64,000 nt of DNA from DASQPR01 sp963727415 (GTDB lineage Bacteria; Actinomycetota; Actinomycetes; Mycobacteriales; Micromonosporaceae). This document shows positions 37,405 to 45,951 of this stretch, piece after piece. The position numbers and the translations under genes are program-made. The stretch covers positions 992,001 through 1,056,000 of the forward strand of contig CAVSGF010000003.1 of the NCBI GenBank assembly GCA_963727415.1, read 5' to 3'. Within the stretch, counting starts at the first letter, position 1. Every line of letters begins with the position of its first letter. The notes below the pieces were generated by a model. It was not told the origin of the DNA and made no database searches. It was given only the letters and a program-made list of their open reading frames with translations.

Positions 37405-38790
37405 TCAGCAGACGGGTAGGCGCTCGATCAGGTACGACTCGATCTGGTCGAGCGAGATCCGCTCCTGCCGCATCGGTGTCGCGATCCCTAACCGTGACCG
37501 CGTTGTCGTCAAGCGTGTCGAAGTCGACGGTCACGCAGAACGGCGTGCCGATCTCGTCCTGGCGGCGGTAACGCTTGCCGATCGCCTGCGCGTCGTCGAA
37601 TTCGACGATCCAGCGTTTGCGCAGTCGCGGCGCCAGCTCCTTCGCCTTCGGCGACAGACCGCTCGTTGCGCGACAGCGGCAGCACCGCGACCTTGACCGG
37701 CGACTAGGCGCGGGTCGAACCGCATGACCGTCCGCTTGTCGACGCCGCCCTTGGTGTTCGGGCGCCTCGTCCTCGTCGTACGCGTCGAGCAGGAACGCCA
37801 GCACCGCGCGGGTCAGACCGGCGGCCGGCTCGATCACGTACGGCACCCAGCGCTCGCTCTTTTCCTGATCGAAGTACGACAGGTCGACGCCCGAGTGCTT
37901 CGAGTGGGTGGTCAGGTCGAAGTCGGTGCGGTTGGCCACGCCCTCGAGTTCGGCGAATTCGGTGCCGCCGAACTGGAAGCGGTACTCGATGTCGACGGTC
38001 CGCTTCGAGTAGTGCGACAGCTTCTCCTTCGGGTGCTCGTATAGCGCATGTTGTCCGCGTTGATGCCGAGGCCGCATACCAATCCCAGCGCTGCTGCAGC
38101 CAGTATTCGTGCCACTCCTCATCGGTGCCGGGCTCGACGAAGAACTCCATCTCCATCTGCTCGAACTCGCGGGTGCGGAAGATGAAGTTGCCCGGCGTGA
38201 TCTCGTTGCGGAAGCTCTTGCCGACCTGCGCGATGCCGAACGGCGGCTTCTTGCGGGCCGACGTCTCGACGTTCTTGTAGTTGACGAAGATGCCCTGCGC
38301 CGTCTCCGGCCGCAGGTAGTGCAGGCCTTCCTCGACTCTCGACCGGGCCCAAGATAGGTCTTCATGAGGCCGTTGAACATCTTCGGCTCGGTGAACGTGC
38401 CTTTGTTGCCGCAGTTCGGGCAGTTGATCTCGGAAAGCGAGGTGGCCGGCCGTGGCCGTGCTTGTGCTCGTACGCCTCCTCCAGGTGGTCGGCCCGGAAG
38501 CGCTTGTGGCAGGACTGGCACTCGGTGAGCGGGTCGACGAACTCGGCGATGTGGCCAGAGGCCTCCCAGACCTGGCGCGCCAGGATGATCGCGGAGTCGA
38601 GGCCGACGATGTCGTCGCGCTCCTGAACCATCGCTCGCCACCACTGCCGGCGGACGTTCTCCTTCAACTCGACGCCGAGCGGTCCGTAGTCCCATGCCGA
38701 CCGGGTGCCGCCGTAGATCTCGCTGGACGGGAAGACGAAGCCGCGCCGCTTGGCGAGGCTGACGACGGAATCAATACGATCGACGGGCAT
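37405..38790 (-). pseudogene. glyS: Glycyl-tRNA synthetase (homodimeric class II), about eight frameshifts
   Basis: Pieces in three frames assemble into the alpha2-type glycine-tRNA ligase. The start is MPVDRIDSVVSLAKRRGFVF, motif 1 region SEIYGGTRSAWDYGP, an inserted zinc-like site with CQSCHKRF and NCPNCG, motif 2 region FRTREFEQMEMEFFVEPG, and motif 3 segment EPAAGLTRAVLAF. The anticodon-binding domain ends RISLDQIESYLIERLPVC at a TGA at 37405-37407. Breaks occur near 38450, 38340, 38080, 38043, 37760, 37704, 37665 and 37475. The gene is essential and no second copy is visible, so these must be sequence errors or the real copy is elsewhere. GGAGGT precedes the ATG. Confidence 0.85.
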
Positions 38791-38929
38791 GGTCGGACAC
38801 CTCCGATGTCGTACGCCGGCTGGCTGTCGGCGAAGATCCGCCGCACCCGGCGGCGGACGGTCAACACAACTGATCCGTTGAGCCTACGGTTATCACGGGG
38901 CTGGCGGCGAGCGGGTTAGCCGGGACGGC

Positions 38930-39514
38930 CTACACGGTGCCGCACACCACACTCCGGCCCTGCTTGTTGACCACTACCTGGTACCGCTGGTCGCCGAAGC
39001 CACCTTCGGCGAACCGCAGGCGTGCGGGGACGATCGCGGCCGAGGTCGTGAGCTCCACGGTACCCAGGGTGAAGCCGGCCAGCGGCCGGGAGGACAACTC
39101 GCCGGTGAAGTTGGCCAGGTTCACCTGGCGCTGGAAGTCGTCGCAGGTCAGCTGGTACGCCTCGGAGTACTTGTCCTGCTGCCAGGCGGTCAGGAAGTCG
39201 GTGACCACCTTGGTGGCGGCGTTGGTCCGGGCCTTCTCGGCGGTGAGCCCAAGCGCGATACAGCCGCCCAGGCCACCGACGCATACGATCACCAGCGCGA
39301 CCGTCCCGGCGATCAGCCCGAGCCACATCCGGCGCCGGATGCCATCGGTGGGCGGCGCGGCGAATGGCGGGACCACACCGGGTCCGGTCGGCGGCGCGGC
39401 CGGTTCCGCAGGCGGCGCGGCCGGTTCCGCAGGCGACGCGGCCGGTTCCGCAGGCGACGCGCGGCTCGGGCCCGCCGGCTCGCGAGAATCCGGTGCCCCG
39501 CCGTACCCGTTCAT
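38930..39514 (-). CDS. Proline-rich single-pass membrane protein
   Basis: A 194-residue protein. Residues 1-58 are disordered, with four SPAEPAA/PPAEPAA repeats. One transmembrane helix follows (about 64-88, LGLIAGTVALVIVCVGGLGG), and the extracytoplasmic part resembles small NTF2/DUF4878-like domains (VTDFLTAWQQDKYSEAY, CDDF). This architecture is common in actinobacterial envelope proteins of unknown role. Its ATG overlaps the stop of the upstream monooxygenase-like gene by four bases. Confidence 0.72.
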   Translation of the reverse strand: MNGYGGAPDSREPAGPSRASPAEPAASPAEPAAPPAEPAAPPTGPGVVPPFAAPPTDGIRRRMWLGLIAGTVALVIVCVGGLGGCIALGLTAEKARTNAATKVVTDFLTAWQQDKYSEAYQLTCDDFQRQVNLANFTGELSSRPLAGFTLGTVELTTSAAIVPARLRFAEGGFGDQRYQVVVNKQGRSVVCGTV

Positions 39515-39873
39515 GAATGAGATCTTATGGTGCGGTCGCCGCCGGGAGCGCGATCACTCTCGCTCCGCCGGACGGTGCCGTCCGCGGCCGCGGCAACCAG
39601 GATCTCGTACGCCGAAGGCTCGTCCATGCTCTGCGCGAGCAGTGGAATCGCGTGCACCTTGACGTCGAAGTGGCCGAGCGCGCGCCGGTAGGCACCGACT
39701 GATTCCCATTCGGTCACCATGCTCCAGTGCGTGGGATCGTCGAGCGCCCGGCCCAGTTCTCCCCGGAGGTAGCCCGGTCGGGCGGCGAGCACCCCCAGCG
39801 CGGTCGCGGCCTGATCGGCGAAGCCGGCGGCGCTCACGTCGTCGCCGACCACAAAGCGGTTCACCACGAGCAC
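39511..39873 (-). CDS. Antibiotic biosynthesis monooxygenase (ABM)-like protein
   Basis: A 120-residue dimeric alpha/beta-barrel protein: LVVNRFVVGDD starts the first strand, ALGVLAARPGYLRGELGRALDD the helix and second strand, and HWSMVTEWESVGAYRRAL the third. This is the ABM fold, also used by heme-degrading enzymes. The Trp-Glu-Ser pattern is typical, but no specific heme ligand stands out. The GTG start abuts a 16-bp tandem array, and the frame also runs through the array upstream. It is coupled to the next gene by ATGA. Confidence 0.72.
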   Translation of the reverse strand: MLVVNRFVVGDDVSAAGFADQAATALGVLAARPGYLRGELGRALDDPTHWSMVTEWESVGAYRRALGHFDVKVHAIPLLAQSMDEPSAYEILVAAAADGTVRRSESDRAPGGDRTIRSHS

Positions 39874-39952
39874 GTCGTTCGCCCCAATCGTCGTTCGCCC
39901 CAATCGTTGCCCGCCCCAATCGTTGCCCGCCCAGATCAGCGTCCGCCCAGAT
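39873..39952. repeat. 16-bp tandem repeat, five copies, touching a start codon
   Basis: Copies start at 39873, 39889, 39905, 39921 and 39937. The first two are identical (CGTCGTTCGCCCCAAT), the third reads CGTTGCCCGCCCCAAT and the last two end CCCAGAT. On the coding strand the array fills the sequence immediately upstream of the GTG of the ABM-like gene. Confidence 0.9.
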
Positions 39953-40088
39953 CGGCGTCCCTCGAACCGGCGCCTGACCGATCGTGGGTCGCGTTGCCGC
40001 TTTCCTTCCCGGCATCCGGACGGCATATCGTGAACAGCGCGGTCACTGGCCAGCGTACGGGACCGGCCACACAACGGAACGGATGGCA

Positions 40089-40337
40089 ATGGCTGATCGG
40101 ATCATGCACCGCCTGTCCCAGGGTGGGCGCACCAGCGTCTTCCTCGGCGCCATCGTCGTCGTGCTGATCGCACTATTCCTGCCCGGCTGGGCCGGTGCGG
40201 TACTGCTGACGGTGATCGTCGCGGCCATGGGCTGGCTGCTGTCGAAGACATGGCCCGTGACGTCACCGCAGACCCGCGCCATTCGGATCGTGGTGCTTGC
40301 GGCACTCGCGGCGGTCGCCATCGCGAAAGCGATGTGA
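40089..40337 (+). CDS. Small membrane protein, DUF6703-like
   Basis: An 82-residue protein with three hydrophobic segments (FLGAIVVVLIALFLPGWAG, AVLLTVIVAAMGWLL, IRIVVLAALAAVAIA) and a Trp-Pro turn. Small proteins of this kind occur next to zinc uptake genes in other actinobacteria, an association I recall but cannot check here. A second in-frame ATG lies six bases upstream. It ends 55 bases before the Zur operator. Confidence 0.65.
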   Translation: MADRIMHRLSQGGRTSVFLGAIVVVLIALFLPGWAGAVLLTVIVAAMGWLLSKTWPVTSPQTRAIRIVVLAALAAVAIAKAM

Positions 40338-40391
40338 CAAGGCGGACAAGCCGAAGAAACCGGTCAGGAAGCGGTCGAGACGCATGCGTCT

Positions 40392-40421
40392 TTGACAATG
40401 ATTGTCATTAGCGATGACTAT
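40392..40421 (+). promoter_or_regulatory. znuA promoter
   Basis: A consensus -35 TTGACA at 40392-40397 is followed 18 bases later by GACTAT at 40416-40421. The GTG of znuA begins six bases after that, giving a leaderless transcript. The Zur palindrome overlaps the -35 and the spacer. Confidence 0.6.
40393..40407. promoter_or_regulatory. Zur operator
   Basis: TGACAAT, one G, then ATTGTCA: a perfect 7-1-7 inverted repeat of the Fur/Zur type. It lies in the znuA promoter, and the zur gene is the last of the same cluster, so zinc-loaded Zur should block RNA polymerase here. Confidence 0.85.
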
Positions 40422-40427
40422 TGACGC

Positions 40428-41318
40428 GTGCGGAAGCTGCTGATCGTCATGATGGCCCTCCTGGGTGTTGCCACCCTGGGCAACTGCGCACGCCCGGACC
40501 GGACGCCAGGGATGGTCGACGTGGTCGCGGCGTTCTACCCGCTGCAATTCCTGGCCGAGCGAATCGGTGGCCAGCACGTCACCGTCACCGACCTGGTCAA
40601 GCCTGGCACCGAACCACACGACCTGGAGTTGAGCCCCCGGCAGGTGGCCGCGGTCGCCGATGCCGACCTCATCGTCTACCTGCGGTCGATGCAGCCGTCG
40701 GTGGACGCGGCGGTCGACATGGAAGGCGGGCACCGGGCGCTCAATGCGGCGTCGGTGTCGCCGCTGAAGGCGGCCCCCCAGGGCAGCGATCAGCCCGATG
40801 CGCTCGATCCGCACATCTGGCTGGACCCGGTCCGGTTCGAGGCGGTCGCCGGAGCGGTCGCCGACCGCCTCCGGCAGGTCGACCCGGCCCACGCCGCTGA
40901 CTACACGGCGAACGAGGCCAAGGTCCGCGAGGAGTTGCAGGCTCTCGATCAGCGGTACGCCACCGGCTTGGCCTCGTGCAAGCGACACGACATCGTCACC
41001 GGCCACGCCGCGTTCGGTTACCTGGCGAGCCGGTACCACCTGCGGCAGGTGGCAATCACCGGTCTGGCCCCGGAAGCCGAGCCGACGCCCCGCAAGCTGG
41101 CGCGGGTCGCCGAACTGGCCCGCACCAACGACGTCACGACGATCTTCTTCGAGACCCTGGTGAGCCCGAAGGTGGCGGAGACGCTGGCCCGTGAGGTCGG
41201 TGCGAGGGCCGAGGTGCTCGACCCGATCGAGGGGATCACACCGGGCAGCGGGGACACCTACCTCACCGTCATGAATGCCAACCTGGACCGGCTCCGTACC
41301 GCATTGGGGTGCACGTGA
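40428..41318 (+). CDS. znuA: Zinc ABC transporter substrate-binding protein
   Basis: A 296-residue cluster 9 metal-binding protein that hands Zn or Mn to the ZnuB permease. The N-terminus is a signal whose Cys in TLGNCARP gives a weak lipobox. Metal ligands are expected in TEPHDLELSP, DPHIWLDPVRF and VTGHAAFGYL, with an acidic ligand late in LDPIEGITPGSGDTY. The long His-rich loop of many ZnuA proteins is absent. The Zur box upstream argues for zinc. The GTG start is fixed by the promoter. It overlaps znuC by four bases. Confidence 0.9.
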   Translation: MRKLLIVMMALLGVATLGNCARPDRTPGMVDVVAAFYPLQFLAERIGGQHVTVTDLVKPGTEPHDLELSPRQVAAVADADLIVYLRSMQPSVDAAVDMEGGHRALNAASVSPLKAAPQGSDQPDALDPHIWLDPVRFEAVAGAVADRLRQVDPAHAADYTANEAKVREELQALDQRYATGLASCKRHDIVTGHAAFGYLASRYHLRQVAITGLAPEAEPTPRKLARVAELARTNDVTTIFFETLVSPKVAETLAREVGARAEVLDPIEGITPGSGDTYLTVMNANLDRLRTALGCT

Positions 41319-42085
41319 ACAACAGCATCAACGACATCGTCGTGGTTGACCACGCGGTGGTCGGCTACGGCAACCGGCCGATCCTGCGCGGCGTCAGCAT
41401 GGCGGTCGAGCCAGGAGCGGTCGTCGCGATCCTCGGTGCCAATGGTTCCGGCAAGTCGACCCTGGTAAAGGCCCTCCTTGGTCTGGTGCCGATCGCGTCC
41501 GGCCGGATCAGCCTGTTCGGGACGCCGCTGGGCAGATTCCGGCAATGGGCCCGGATCGGGTACGTACCACAGCGGCTGGGCGCCGGCTCCGGCGTACCGG
41601 CCACCGTCGGGGAGGTCGTCGCGTCGGGCCGCCTGGCCCGGCGTGGTTTCCTGCGTCCAGCCGGCGCCCGCGACCGGCACGCGGTCACCGAGGCGCTGAC
41701 CGCCGTCGGGCTGGCCGATCGAGTACGCGATCCGGTCGCCACGCTTTCCGGCGGCCAGCAGCAGCGAACCCTGATCGCTCGTGCCCTGGCCGGCGAACCC
41801 GACCTGCTGGTGCTGGATGAGCCGACCGCTGGTGTGGACGTGGCGAGTCAGGAGGCGTTCGCGACCGCCCTGCGGCGGTTCGTGGGCGAGGGAGGCACCG
41901 TGCTTCTGGTGGCGCACGAACTCGGGCCGCTACGCCCGCTGATCGACCGCTGCGTCGTGATACATCAAGGCACCGTCGCCCATGACGGCGCGCCTCCGGC
42001 GCCGGCCGGACACCACGCCGATCCGGACCACGATCATGTGCACCCGCACGCCTCGGCCGGTCAGCCCGGATTGTGGGGAGCGTGA
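41315..42085 (+). CDS. znuC: Zinc ABC transporter ATP-binding protein
   Basis: A 256-residue ATPase. Walker A is GANGSGKST, the Q-loop is VPQRLG, the signature is LSGGQQQR, Walker B is LLVLDEPTAGVD and the switch His is in VAHELG. The last 25 residues are rich in His and Asp (HHADPDHDHVHPH), a probable metal-sensing or buffering tail. The GTGA overlap with znuA at 41315 is the likely start, although a GTG six bases earlier is possible. Confidence 0.92.
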   Translation: MNNSINDIVVVDHAVVGYGNRPILRGVSMAVEPGAVVAILGANGSGKSTLVKALLGLVPIASGRISLFGTPLGRFRQWARIGYVPQRLGAGSGVPATVGEVVASGRLARRGFLRPAGARDRHAVTEALTAVGLADRVRDPVATLSGGQQQRTLIARALAGEPDLLVLDEPTAGVDVASQEAFATALRRFVGEGGTVLLVAHELGPLRPLIDRCVVIHQGTVAHDGAPPAPAGHHADPDHDHVHPHASAGQPGLWGA

Positions 42086-42086
42086 A

Positions 42087-42993
42087 ATGACCCTGTTCTC
42101 GTACGACTTCATGGTGCGCGCGCTGATCGGCGCAATGATCACCGGCGTGAGCGCACCGACTATCGGCACCTACCTGGTGCAGCGGCGCCTCGCGCTCATC
42201 GGCGACGGTATCGGACACGTCGCGCTCACCGGGGTCGGCGTCGGGCTGCTGCTGAACCGGTCGCCGGTCCTCGCGGCCGTGGTCGTGTCCGCTCTTGGTG
42301 CGGTGGCCGTCGAGCTGATCCGCGAGCGCGGCAAGTCCTCCGGCGACATCGCGCTGGCCCTGCTGTTCTACGGCGGGATCTCGGGCGGGGTGTTCCTGGT
42401 GTCGCTGTCGAACGACTCGACGAACGCGAACCTCAACTCGTACCTGTTCGGATCGGTCCTGACCACGAGCCGGGCGGATCTGATCGTGATCGCGATCCTG
42501 GGCGCGGCGGTGCTGCTGGTCGCTCTGCGGCGTGCGCCCGTGGCTGTTCGCGGTCAGCCACGACGAGGAGTACGCCCGAGTGGCCGGGCTACCGGTCCGC
42601 GCACTCAACATCACCCTAGCGGTGATCACCGCCGTAACCGTGACCGTAGCCATGCGCGCAGTCGGCCTTCTGCTGGTAAGCGCTCTGATGATCGTGCCGG
42701 TCGCGGCCGCGCAGCTCATCACCCGCAGCTTCCGGTCCACGATGGCCCTGGCCATGGTGTTCGGCCTGATCGCCTCGACTTTCGGCCTTTCCGCCTCGTG
42801 GCAGTTCAACACCCCGCCCGGCGCCTCGGCGGTGCTTGCGGCCATCGCCGGGTTCGTCATCATCGCGGCCATCACCGGACTGTCGCGTCGCCGGCTCCGC
42901 TCACGGCTCGCCGCCGCCGACGTGGCCGAGCCGCCTGATGTGATACTCGGCTACCGGCGAAGCGTTACCGTAAATCGCGATGATTACGCGTGA
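42087..42993 (+). pseudogene. znuB: Zinc ABC transporter permease, one single-base frameshift
   Basis: The N-terminal half (FMVRALIGAMITGVSAPTIG, GDGIGHVALTGVGVG) and the C-terminal half (PWLFAVSHDEEYARVAGLPV, SALMIVPVAAAQLI) lie in different frames. One extra C in a short C-run near 42537 explains it. Restored, the protein has about 300 residues and eight or nine membrane helices, as in the ABC-3 family. The remainder of the operon is intact, so this is probably a sequence error. It starts one base after the znuC stop. Confidence 0.85.
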
Positions 42994-42999
42994 GGATCG

Positions 43000-43293
43000 A
43001 TGAACCCGACCGAGGAATACGCGGCCGCCGGCGAGCTGCTGCGGGCTCTGGCCGCGCCGATGCGTGTCGCTATCGTCACCGAACTCGGGGCGGGCAGCAA
43101 GTGCGTGCACGAACTCGTGGAATCGCTCAACGCACCGCAACCGCTGATCTCCCAGCACTTGCGGGTCCTGCGTGGCGCCGGAGTGGTGCGCGGCGCGCGG
43201 CGTGGGCGGGAAATCGAGTACGCCCTGACCGACGATCACATCGCCCACATCGTCGCGGACGCGGTGCTGCACGCGAGCGAGGCCAACCGGTGA
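43000..43293 (+). CDS. ArsR/SmtB-family metal-sensing repressor
   Basis: A 97-residue winged-helix repressor. The recognition helix region is NAPQPLISQHLRVLRGAGVV, and the wing is GARRGREIEYAL. The C-terminal helix carries DDHIAHIVADAVLHASE, with Asp, His and spaced His/Glu in the alpha-5 zinc-site arrangement of SmtB/CzrA. It is coupled to zur by a four-base overlap, the same pair as Rv2358-Rv2359 of Mycobacterium tuberculosis, in which the SmtB-like protein relieves repression when zinc is high. Confidence 0.85.
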   Translation: MNPTEEYAAAGELLRALAAPMRVAIVTELGAGSKCVHELVESLNAPQPLISQHLRVLRGAGVVRGARRGREIEYALTDDHIAHIVADAVLHASEANR

Positions 43294-43685
43294 CCGGGCC
43301 GCAGCGCAACACCCGCCAGCGTGCATCGATCGCCGCGGTCCTCGCCGACGTGGATGGTTTCGCCTCGGCCCAGGATCTGCACGCATTGCTGCGCCAGCGC
43401 GGGGATCGCGTCGGGCTGACCACCGTGTACCGGGCGCTGCAAGCGCTGGCCGACGCGGGCGAGATCGACGTGATGCGGCCGCCGGGCGGCGAGTCGCTCT
43501 ACCGCCGTTGCTCATCCGGCCATCATCACCATCTGGTCTGCCGGGTGTGCGGCCGGACCGTGGAAGTCGCCGGGCCGGCCGTGGAGAGCTGGGCAGACCG
43601 GGTGGCCGAGCAGCATGGCTTCGTCGACATCGCCCATACCCTGGAGATCTTCGGTACCTGTCCGGAGTGCGCCGGCAAGCCCTGA
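43290..43685 (+). CDS. zur: Zinc uptake repressor of the Fur family
   Basis: A 131-residue Fur-family protein. The DNA-binding helix is in RVGLTTVYRALQALADAGEID. Metal site 2 residues are in SSGHHHHLVCRVCG, and the structural zinc is completed by GTCPECAG, giving two CxxC motifs. The position at the end of the znu cluster and the perfect operator in front of znuA identify it as Zur rather than FurA. The start is a GTG overlapping the ArsR stop. Confidence 0.9.
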   Translation: MTGPQRNTRQRASIAAVLADVDGFASAQDLHALLRQRGDRVGLTTVYRALQALADAGEIDVMRPPGGESLYRRCSSGHHHHLVCRVCGRTVEVAGPAVESWADRVAEQHGFVDIAHTLEIFGTCPECAGKP

Positions 43686-43686
43686 G

Positions 43687-43734
43687 GACCTTGGTGGTTC
43701 GGGGCGGCCGGGGCAGCCTCAAACCACCAAGGTC
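43687..43734. terminator. Hairpin between convergent zur and the acyl-CoA dehydrogenase gene
   Basis: A perfect 13-bp inverted repeat: GACCTTGGTGGTT at 43687-43699 and AACCACCAAGGTC at 43722-43734 with a 22-base loop. It begins one base after the zur stop and ends 10 bases before the stop of the opposite gene, so it can serve both directions. Confidence 0.7.
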
Positions 43735-43744
43735 GACCAGCCGG

Positions 43745-45688
43745 TCAGGTCCGCTTCGGGACCCGCCGCCGGACATCGGGAACCGTTGATGGGCCCGGCT
43801 CCCACGCGGCCATCCAATCACCGTCGGCCGGTGGCGGCAGCACGCCTTCTTCAAGGAACACGTACCGGCCCTCCAGGACCCGCTTGGCGAGCTTGGTGTC
43901 CCGGACGTCGGTGTTGTCCCACAACTCGTCGAACAGCACACGCACTCGCTGCCGCGCCTGGTAGCAGAACAGGTCGGCCAGTTCGCGGGAGGCCGGCTGG
44001 TCCTCAGCGGTGGCCCGGACCACGGCCGCTGACATCGCGAACAATTCGGCGCCGATATCCACCATCCGGCCCAGGAATGCCTGCTTGCGCTCCATCTTCC
44101 CGCGCCAGCGCGCCATCCCGTAGAAGGTCTGGCGAGCCATCCGGCGCGAGGCTCGCTCCACGAACCGTACGTGCTTGGCCAGCGTGCCGAACCGCGCGTA
44201 CCCGCCGGCGATCTGGCCCTTGCCGACCGTGAGAGTCGGCAGCCACCGCCCGTAGAACGCGCCACCGCGAACGCCCGCGGCGACCTTGCGCCCGACCGGC
44301 GCGTCCGGGTCGATGATGTCACCGGCCACCGAGAGGTGCTGATCCACCGCCTCCCGCGCGATCAGCAGGTGCATGATCTCGGTCGAGCCCTCGAAGATCC
44401 GGTTGATCCGCAGATCTCGCAGCAACTGCTCGGCGGAGATCGCCTTCTCACCGCGCGCCGCCAGCGACTCGGCCGTCTCGTAGCCGCGTCCGCCCCGGAT
44501 CTGGATCATCTCGTCGGCCATCCGCCAGGCCATCTCCGACCCGTAAAGCTTGACCAGCGCCGCCTCGATCCGGATGTCGTTGCGGTCGTCGTCGGCGAGC
44601 AGGCACGACAGGGTGAGCATCGACTCCAGCCCGTACGTGGTGGCGGCGATGAACGCGATCTTCTTGGCCACGGCCTCGTGCTTGCCGACCGGAAGGCCCC
44701 ACTGGACCCGCTGGTTGGCCCACTCGCGCGCAACCGAAAGGCTGTACTTGCCGGCGCCCACGCACATCGCCGGCAGCGACAGCCGGCCGGTGTTAAGCGT
44801 GGTCAACGCGATCTTGAGGCCCTGCCCCTCGCGACCGACGACGTTCTCCGCCGGTACGAACACATCGTGGAATCGGGTCACGCTGTTCTCCAGCCCGCGC
44901 AGCCCCATGAAGGCATTGCGGCGCTCAATGGTGACGCCCTCCGCGTCGCCGTCGACGATGAAGGTGGTGATCCCGCCACGGTGCCCCTCGGACGGCGGTA
45001 CCTGAGCCATCACCACGAACAGGGTCGCGACCGTTCCGTTGGTGGCCCACAGCTTGACACCGTTGAGGCGGTACCCGCCGTCGACCGGCGTTGCCGTGGT
45101 GGACAGCCGGGCCGGATCAGACCCGACGTCCGGCTCGGTCAGCAGGAATGCCGACACCTCACCGCGAGCCAGGCGAGGCAGGAACTTCCGCTTCTGGGCT
45201 TCGGTTCCGAACAACTTGAGCGGTTGCGGCACCCCGATCGACTGGTGTGCCGACACCAGCGCACCGATCGACGGGTTCGCCGAGCCGATCAGCATCAGAG
45301 CCTGGCAGTAGTGCAGGTGAGAAAGCCCGAGACCGCCGTACTCGGGATCTATCTTCATGCCGAACGCGCCGAGGTCGGCGAGCGTGCCGAATACCTCGTC
45401 GGGGATCCACGCGTCCCGCTCGATCTGCCCCCCGTCTACTTCGGACCCCACGTACGTCCGGAGCTTGTCCAGGAACTCCTCGGCGGGGGCGATGGTCGCC
45501 GGATCGGGCTGCGGCCACGGCTCGATCAGATCCATCCGGAGCCGGCCGAGAAACAGCTCCTTGCCGAAGCTGGGCTTGAACCAGCTGGACTCACGCGCGG
45601 CCTCGGCGACCTGCCGGGCCGCCTTCTCGTCAACGTTCGCGCCGGCCGCCGGCGTCGTGGTCATCGGTCGATTGTCGGTCGTCGTCAT
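43745..45688 (-). CDS. Acyl-CoA dehydrogenase, VLCAD-like long form
   Basis: A 647-residue flavoenzyme. The core shows FAD/substrate motifs AFLLTEPDVGSDP, KLWATNGTVAT and the catalytic base region NRIFEGSTEIMHLLI. About 170 extra C-terminal residues form a helical domain as in very-long-chain acyl-CoA dehydrogenase and ACAD9, which in mitochondria attaches the enzyme to the membrane. It catalyses the first step of beta-oxidation; chain length is unknown. A GAGGGG lies before the ATG. A possible operator lies upstream. Confidence 0.88.
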   Translation of the reverse strand: MTTTDNRPMTTTPAAGANVDEKAARQVAEAARESSWFKPSFGKELFLGRLRMDLIEPWPQPDPATIAPAEEFLDKLRTYVGSEVDGGQIERDAWIPDEVFGTLADLGAFGMKIDPEYGGLGLSHLHYCQALMLIGSANPSIGALVSAHQSIGVPQPLKLFGTEAQKRKFLPRLARGEVSAFLLTEPDVGSDPARLSTTATPVDGGYRLNGVKLWATNGTVATLFVVMAQVPPSEGHRGGITTFIVDGDAEGVTIERRNAFMGLRGLENSVTRFHDVFVPAENVVGREGQGLKIALTTLNTGRLSLPAMCVGAGKYSLSVAREWANQRVQWGLPVGKHEAVAKKIAFIAATTYGLESMLTLSCLLADDDRNDIRIEAALVKLYGSEMAWRMADEMIQIRGGRGYETAESLAARGEKAISAEQLLRDLRINRIFEGSTEIMHLLIAREAVDQHLSVAGDIIDPDAPVGRKVAAGVRGGAFYGRWLPTLTVGKGQIAGGYARFGTLAKHVRFVERASRRMARQTFYGMARWRGKMERKQAFLGRMVDIGAELFAMSAAVVRATAEDQPASRELADLFCYQARQRVRVLFDELWDNTDVRDTKLAKRVLEGRYVFLEEGVLPPPADGDWMAAWEPGPSTVPDVRRRVPKRT

Positions 45689-45711
45689 CGCAACCCCTCG
45701 CCGCTGAGTGT

Positions 45712-45737
45712 GACTACCATGTTACCCACGGGTAGTG
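45712..45737. promoter_or_regulatory. Possible operator upstream of the acyl-CoA dehydrogenase gene
   Basis: GACTACC at 45712-45718 and GGTAGTG at 45731-45737 form an imperfect inverted repeat (six of seven), 24 bases before the start codon, of a size suited to a TetR-type fatty-acid regulator. No regulator gene is adjacent, so this is only suggestive. Confidence 0.3.
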
Positions 45738-45843
45738 TGAGATACACCTCTAACGACGCGCCGGTTCCCTGAATCGGGCGGGGATTGCCGGAGGCTGCCG
45801 ACCGGCTGACGGGCCCGCCAGCCGGCTGCCTGCCGACGCGCCC

Positions 45844-45937
45844 GGCGTGGGTGGTCGCTGCGTGCCCATTAGCGGCTGGCTGGCGTGCCTGGCGTGGGTT
45901 GTCGGCCGCGTGCTCGTCAGCGGCCGGCTGGCGTGCC
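45844..45937. repeat. 47-bp tandem duplication
   Basis: Two diverged copies, 45844-45890 and 45891-45937, each beginning GGCGTGGGT and ending GGCTGGCGTGCC. Flanking DNA from 45795 has further GCCGGCTG/GCCTGCC words. The block occupies the gap between two minus-strand genes. Confidence 0.7.
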
Positions 45938-45951
45938 CGCCAGGCGGCTGG

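Noticed and set aside
38791..38929. T-box or riboswitch leader before glyS
   Set aside because: Only a short GC hairpin and a Shine-Dalgarno sequence are visible, with no T-box bulge sequence or specifier loop.
44171..45772. Long plus-strand open frame antisense to the acyl-CoA dehydrogenase gene
   Set aside because: Its composition is Arg/Gly/His/Leu-rich with no domain. It is a high-GC mirror of the real minus-strand gene.
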